A stretch of 64,000 bases of DNA from an uncultured Muribaculaceae bacterium (GTDB lineage: Bacteria > Bacteroidota > Bacteroidia > Bacteroidales > Muribaculaceae), in assembly GCA_910586995.1 (NCBI GenBank), contig CAJUKZ010000002.1:124001-188000 (forward strand). Reading direction: 5' to 3'. Positions within the stretch are counted from its first letter, which is position 1, and the number at the start of each line of letters is the position of its first letter. Shown one piece after another: positions 61,080-64,000 of this stretch. The notes beneath the pieces were generated by a model. That model saw only the letters and a program-made list of their open reading frames with translations. It searched no databases and was not told where the DNA came from. A program made the translations under genes and the position numbers.

Positions 61080-61095
61080 TTACATATTGATGTAA
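61080..61095. promoter_or_regulatory. Small palindrome upstream of recQ
   Basis: TTACAT-ATTG-ATGTAA is a perfect 6-bp inverted repeat in the 129-base gap between clpX and recQ. It could be a regulator site or chance. No promoter of the TAnnTTTG type was found beside it. Confidence 0.3.
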
Positions 61096-61185
61096 GTCAA
61101 AATAAATCATAAGAGCGAATTTATAACCGGTGTCAAGCAAACACCTGCCACCAACGATCAAAATCACATTCAACCATACTATTCC

Positions 61186-63366
61186 ATGGCAAGCAATCCC
61201 CTTCTCCTTCCGGCCCTGAAAAAATATTTCGGGTTCGACACGTTCAAAGGCAATCAGGAAGCCATCATGACCAACCTTCTGGATGGCAAAGACACCTTTG
61301 TGCTAATGCCCACAGGAGGCGGAAAATCGTTATGCTACCAGCTTCCGGCACTTTTGTCGGAAGGTACTGCCATTGTAGTATCGCCACTGATCGCGTTGAT
61401 GAAAAATCAGGTGGATGCGATGCGCAACTTCTCCGAAGATGATTCGATCGCACATTTTCTGAACTCGTCGCTCAACAAAGTCGAGATCAGCAAAGTGAAA
61501 AAAGACATCCTGGATGGTAAGACAAAATTGCTGTATGTGGCTCCGGAATCGCTCACGAAGGAGGACAACATCGAATTCCTAAAAAGCGTTGATATTTCAT
61601 TTTATGCCATAGACGAAGCTCACTGTATATCGGAATGGGGTCACGATTTCAGACCTGAATACAGACGCATCCGTCCGATCATAAATGAGATAGGCACAAG
61701 ACCCGTCATAGCCCTCACCGCCACTGCCACCCCAAAGGTGCAGCACGACATACAGAAGAATCTCGGCATGCCGGATGCCTCCGTGTTCAAGTCGTCGTTC
61801 AACAGAGCCAACCTATATTATGAGGTAAGGCCAAAGACCAAGAACATCGACCGTGACATTATCAGATACGTCAAGGCCAACGAAGGTAAATCAGGCATCA
61901 TCTACTGTCTGTCGAGACAGAAAGTAGAGGAACTCGCCGAGATGCTGAAGGTCAACAATATTAAGGCCCTCCCCTACCATGCCGGTATGGATGCCGCCAC
62001 ACGCTCGGACAATCAGGATGCCTTCCTGCTTGAAAAAGTGGATATAATAGTAGCTACGATAGCATTCGGCATGGGCATAGACAAGCCGGACGTGCGCTTT
62101 GTCATACACTACGACATGCCCAAGTCGCTTGAGGGCTACTATCAGGAGACCGGACGTGCCGGACGCGATGGAGGCGAAGGACAATGCATAACATTCTATG
62201 CAGCCAAGGACCTGCAGAAGATGGAGAAATTCATGCAGGGTAAGCCACTCGCCGAACAGGAAATAGGAAAACAATTGTTGCGCGAGACACAATCCTATGC
62301 AGAATCAGCCGTATGCCGCAGGAAAGGCCTTCTCCACTATTTCGGAGAAGAATTTTCAGGCGATAACTGCGGCAATTGCGACAACTGCCTTGCGCCAAGG
62401 AAATATGTAGAGGCAAAAGACGTATTATTAGATGTAATAGAAACACTTACGGCACTGAAAGAGAAGTTCAAGTCGGATCATGTCGTTGACGTGATGCGAG
62501 GACGGGCCACTCCCGACGTAAAAAGCTACAGACATGATTCACTGGAGGTGTTCGGCTGCCGTAAGGGCGAAGACGAGAAATTCATAAATGCAGCGATACG
62601 CCAGGCCATTATAGCCGGCTACCTCGACCGCGACATTGAAAACTACGGCCTGCTCCGGCTCACTGAGGAAGGCCGACGTTTCGCCACAAACTCAAAATCA
62701 TTTAAAATTGTGGAAGACCGTGAATTCACCGAAGAATCCGAAGACATTATAGTTAAGGGTGGCGGCACATGCGCCGTTGATCCCGAACTGTTTGCCATTC
62801 TAAAGGATTTAAGAAAGAAAATTGCCAAACACCTCTCTCTCCCCCCCTATGTAATATTTCAAGATCCGTCGCTCGAAGCTATGGCCACAACCTATCCAGT
62901 GACTATGGAAGAACTTCAGAACATCACCGGAGTAGGCGCAGGTAAAGCCAAACGCTACGGCGAGGAGTTCATAAAAATCATACGGCAGCATGTGGAGGAC
63001 AACGAGATCGAGCGTCCGGAAGACCTGGTGGTTCGCACCGTGCCTAAGAAATCGCAGCAGAAACTGTCGATCGTGCAAGGTATAGACCGTCGCGTGCCTC
63101 TTGACGAACTGGCAGTATCGCTTGGTCTTGAATTCCAGGACCTGCTTTCCAAGATCGAGGCGATTGTCTACTCAGGAACAAAAATCAACATATCGTATTT
63201 CCTTGACGACATAATGGATCCCGACGATCAAGCCGACATATACGACTATTTCAAGGAAAGCGACACCGATTGCCTGAAAGAAGCCTACGCCGAACTGGGC
63301 AACGACTTCTCGGAAGAAGAAATAAGACTGGTCCGCATCAAGTTATTATCAGAATTAGGCAATTGA
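61186..63366 (+). CDS. recQ: ATP-dependent DNA helicase RecQ
   Basis: A 726-residue superfamily-2 helicase. Walker A is LMPTGGGKSLCYQLPAL, DEAH-box AIDEAHCISEWGHDFRPEYRRI, then ALTATATPKVQHDI and the family motif VRFVIHYDMPKSLEGYYQETGRAGRDG. The zinc site has CRRKGLLHYFGE...CGNCDNC. An HRDC-like domain lies at about 525-605 (LFAILKDLRKKIAKHLSLPPYVIFQDPSLEAMATTYPVTMEELQNITGVGAGKAKRYG). The last 120 residues are beyond the E. coli length and are not recognised. Confidence 0.95.
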   Translation: MASNPLLLPALKKYFGFDTFKGNQEAIMTNLLDGKDTFVLMPTGGGKSLCYQLPALLSEGTAIVVSPLIALMKNQVDAMRNFSEDDSIAHFLNSSLNKVEISKVKKDILDGKTKLLYVAPESLTKEDNIEFLKSVDISFYAIDEAHCISEWGHDFRPEYRRIRPIINEIGTRPVIALTATATPKVQHDIQKNLGMPDASVFKSSFNRANLYYEVRPKTKNIDRDIIRYVKANEGKSGIIYCLSRQKVEELAEMLKVNNIKALPYHAGMDAATRSDNQDAFLLEKVDIIVATIAFGMGIDKPDVRFVIHYDMPKSLEGYYQETGRAGRDGGEGQCITFYAAKDLQKMEKFMQGKPLAEQEIGKQLLRETQSYAESAVCRRKGLLHYFGEEFSGDNCGNCDNCLAPRKYVEAKDVLLDVIETLTALKEKFKSDHVVDVMRGRATPDVKSYRHDSLEVFGCRKGEDEKFINAAIRQAIIAGYLDRDIENYGLLRLTEEGRRFATNSKSFKIVEDREFTEESEDIIVKGGGTCAVDPELFAILKDLRKKIAKHLSLPPYVIFQDPSLEAMATTYPVTMEELQNITGVGAGKAKRYGEEFIKIIRQHVEDNEIERPEDLVVRTVPKKSQQKLSIVQGIDRRVPLDELAVSLGLEFQDLLSKIEAIVYSGTKINISYFLDDIMDPDDQADIYDYFKESDTDCLKEAYAELGNDFSEEEIRLVRIKLLSELGN

Positions 63367-63398
63367 TGCCCTAACACCCCGCACTACCACCATCCAAG

Positions 63399-64000
63399 AT
63401 GCCCACAAAGGATACACTAACCACCCTCTTTACCGAGGCAACAGGCAATACGCCATCCGAGATATACGAACTGCCTTCATCCGGATCAAACCGACGCTAT
63501 TTCAGGCTGCTGGCTGATGCAGAGCACAAGAAACCCGGAAGTCCGGACTCACTGATAGGAGTGCTCGGTACATCAGTTGAAGAAAATGAAGCATTCATCT
63601 ATCTCGACGAGCACTTCTCGTCGAAAGGCTTGCCTGTGCCTCATGTCGTGGCAGTAAGCGCTGACCGTATGGTATATCTTCAGGAAGACCTCGGCGACAC
63701 CATACTGTTCGACTCGATAGAGACAGGACGCAAAACCAGATCGTTCAGCACATACGAGCGTGAACTGCTGGTGCGCACGATACGTTCGTTGCCCGACATA
63801 CAGTTTCTCGGAGCTGTAGGGCTGGACTTCTCGAAATGCTATCCCGCCAAGGAATTCGATATCCGGTCGATAATGTGGGATCTCAACTACTTCAAGTATT
63901 GTTTCCTGAAGGCCACAGGACTGGAGTTTCAGGAAGACCGACTCGAAGACGACTTTCAGGCGATGGCTGAGGTGCTGATGCGTGGCAAGTCGAGCACATT
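63399..64000 (+). CDS. Phosphotransferase-like protein, partial
   Basis: An open frame from the ATG at 63399 (MPTKDTLTTLFTEATGNTPSE) runs off the window after about 200 residues. The N-terminal SSGSNRRYFRLLAD and then LPVPHVVAVSADRMVYLQEDLGDTILFDSI resemble the aminoglycoside phosphotransferase/AmgK-like kinase fold. In Bacteroidetes such proteins can carry a RapZ-like C-terminal domain, which would lie outside. It follows recQ by 32 bases. The 3' end is missing because the window stops. Confidence 0.65.
   Translation, partial: MPTKDTLTTLFTEATGNTPSEIYELPSSGSNRRYFRLLADAEHKKPGSPDSLIGVLGTSVEENEAFIYLDEHFSSKGLPVPHVVAVSADRMVYLQEDLGDTILFDSIETGRKTRSFSTYERELLVRTIRSLPDIQFLGAVGLDFSKCYPAKEFDIRSIMWDLNYFKYCFLKATGLEFQEDRLEDDFQAMAEVLMRGKSST

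Noticed and set aside
1..64000. CRISPR arrays, tRNA or rRNA genes and insertion sequences
   Set aside because: No regular short repeat-spacer arrays, no tRNA-like cloverleaf in gaps and no transposase gene were found on reading the gaps. The only direct repeat of note is the 86-bp pair around the ATPase gene.

Overview
The window reads as a stretch of a Bacteroidales chromosome, most like Muribaculaceae. The grounds are: several promoters of the Bacteroidetes type (TTG/TTTG, 19-20 bases, TAnnTTTG, for example 6760-6791 and 19048-19079); an Hc1-type histone-like gene; lipopolysaccharide and lipoprotein genes of a Gram-negative cell (waaA, lgt, lolA); DUF3575, DUF3737 and DUF6249 proteins; separate GluRS and GlnRS genes; and a NfnAB pair. 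This placement is inferred from gene content. No rRNA, tRNA or CRISPR array was seen.

Layout. 1-6.8 kb (minus strand): AddB-like nuclease, DNA polymerase III delta', MetF, an acyltransferase and a small TPR protein. 6.8-8.1 kb: a secreted MINPP-type histidine phosphatase with its own promoter. 8.1-19 kb (minus strand): lgt with an endonuclease I-like exported protein and a lipoprotein, then trpS, ychF, nfnB-nfnA, an ArgC-like protein lacking the usual catalytic residues, waaA and gltX. 19-21 kb: an AAA/DUF4143 ATPase gene with palindromic operators on its promoter, enclosed by an 86-bp direct repeat. 21-27.5 kb (minus strand): a DUF6249/ECF sigma/putative anti-sigma group, and an envelope operon encoding a DUF3575 protein, an OmpA-like helical-repeat protein and a 758-residue outer-membrane protein made of four similar barrel-like units. 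27.5-30.2 kb (plus): groES-groEL behind a sigma-54-type promoter, then the histone-like gene. 30.2-32.8 kb (minus): rfbB-rfbC and a DNA repair methyltransferase. 32.9-40.3 kb (plus): an ECF sigma operon and a giant alpha-2-macroglobulin. 40.4-48.6 kb (plus): dedA, rpe, ftsK, lolA, trxB, an rRNA/tRNA methyltransferase and radA. 48.6-57.9 kb (minus): PatB-type lyase, MATE exporter, beta-helix protein, folC, split chromate transporter, a tetratrico-like repeat protein and glnS. 57.9-64 kb (plus): porin, clpP-clpX, recQ and a kinase-like gene that runs off the window.

Most of the window is housekeeping. The parts that merit a second look are the ArgC-like protein without its Cys/His dyad, the four-unit outer-membrane protein and its operon, the sigma-54 promoter and dense GACA/TGTC half-sites in front of groES, the operator-controlled ATPase between direct repeats, and the endonuclease I-like protein whose active-site region looks degenerate. 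Homology calls rest on motifs and lengths recognised by eye; no database search was run.
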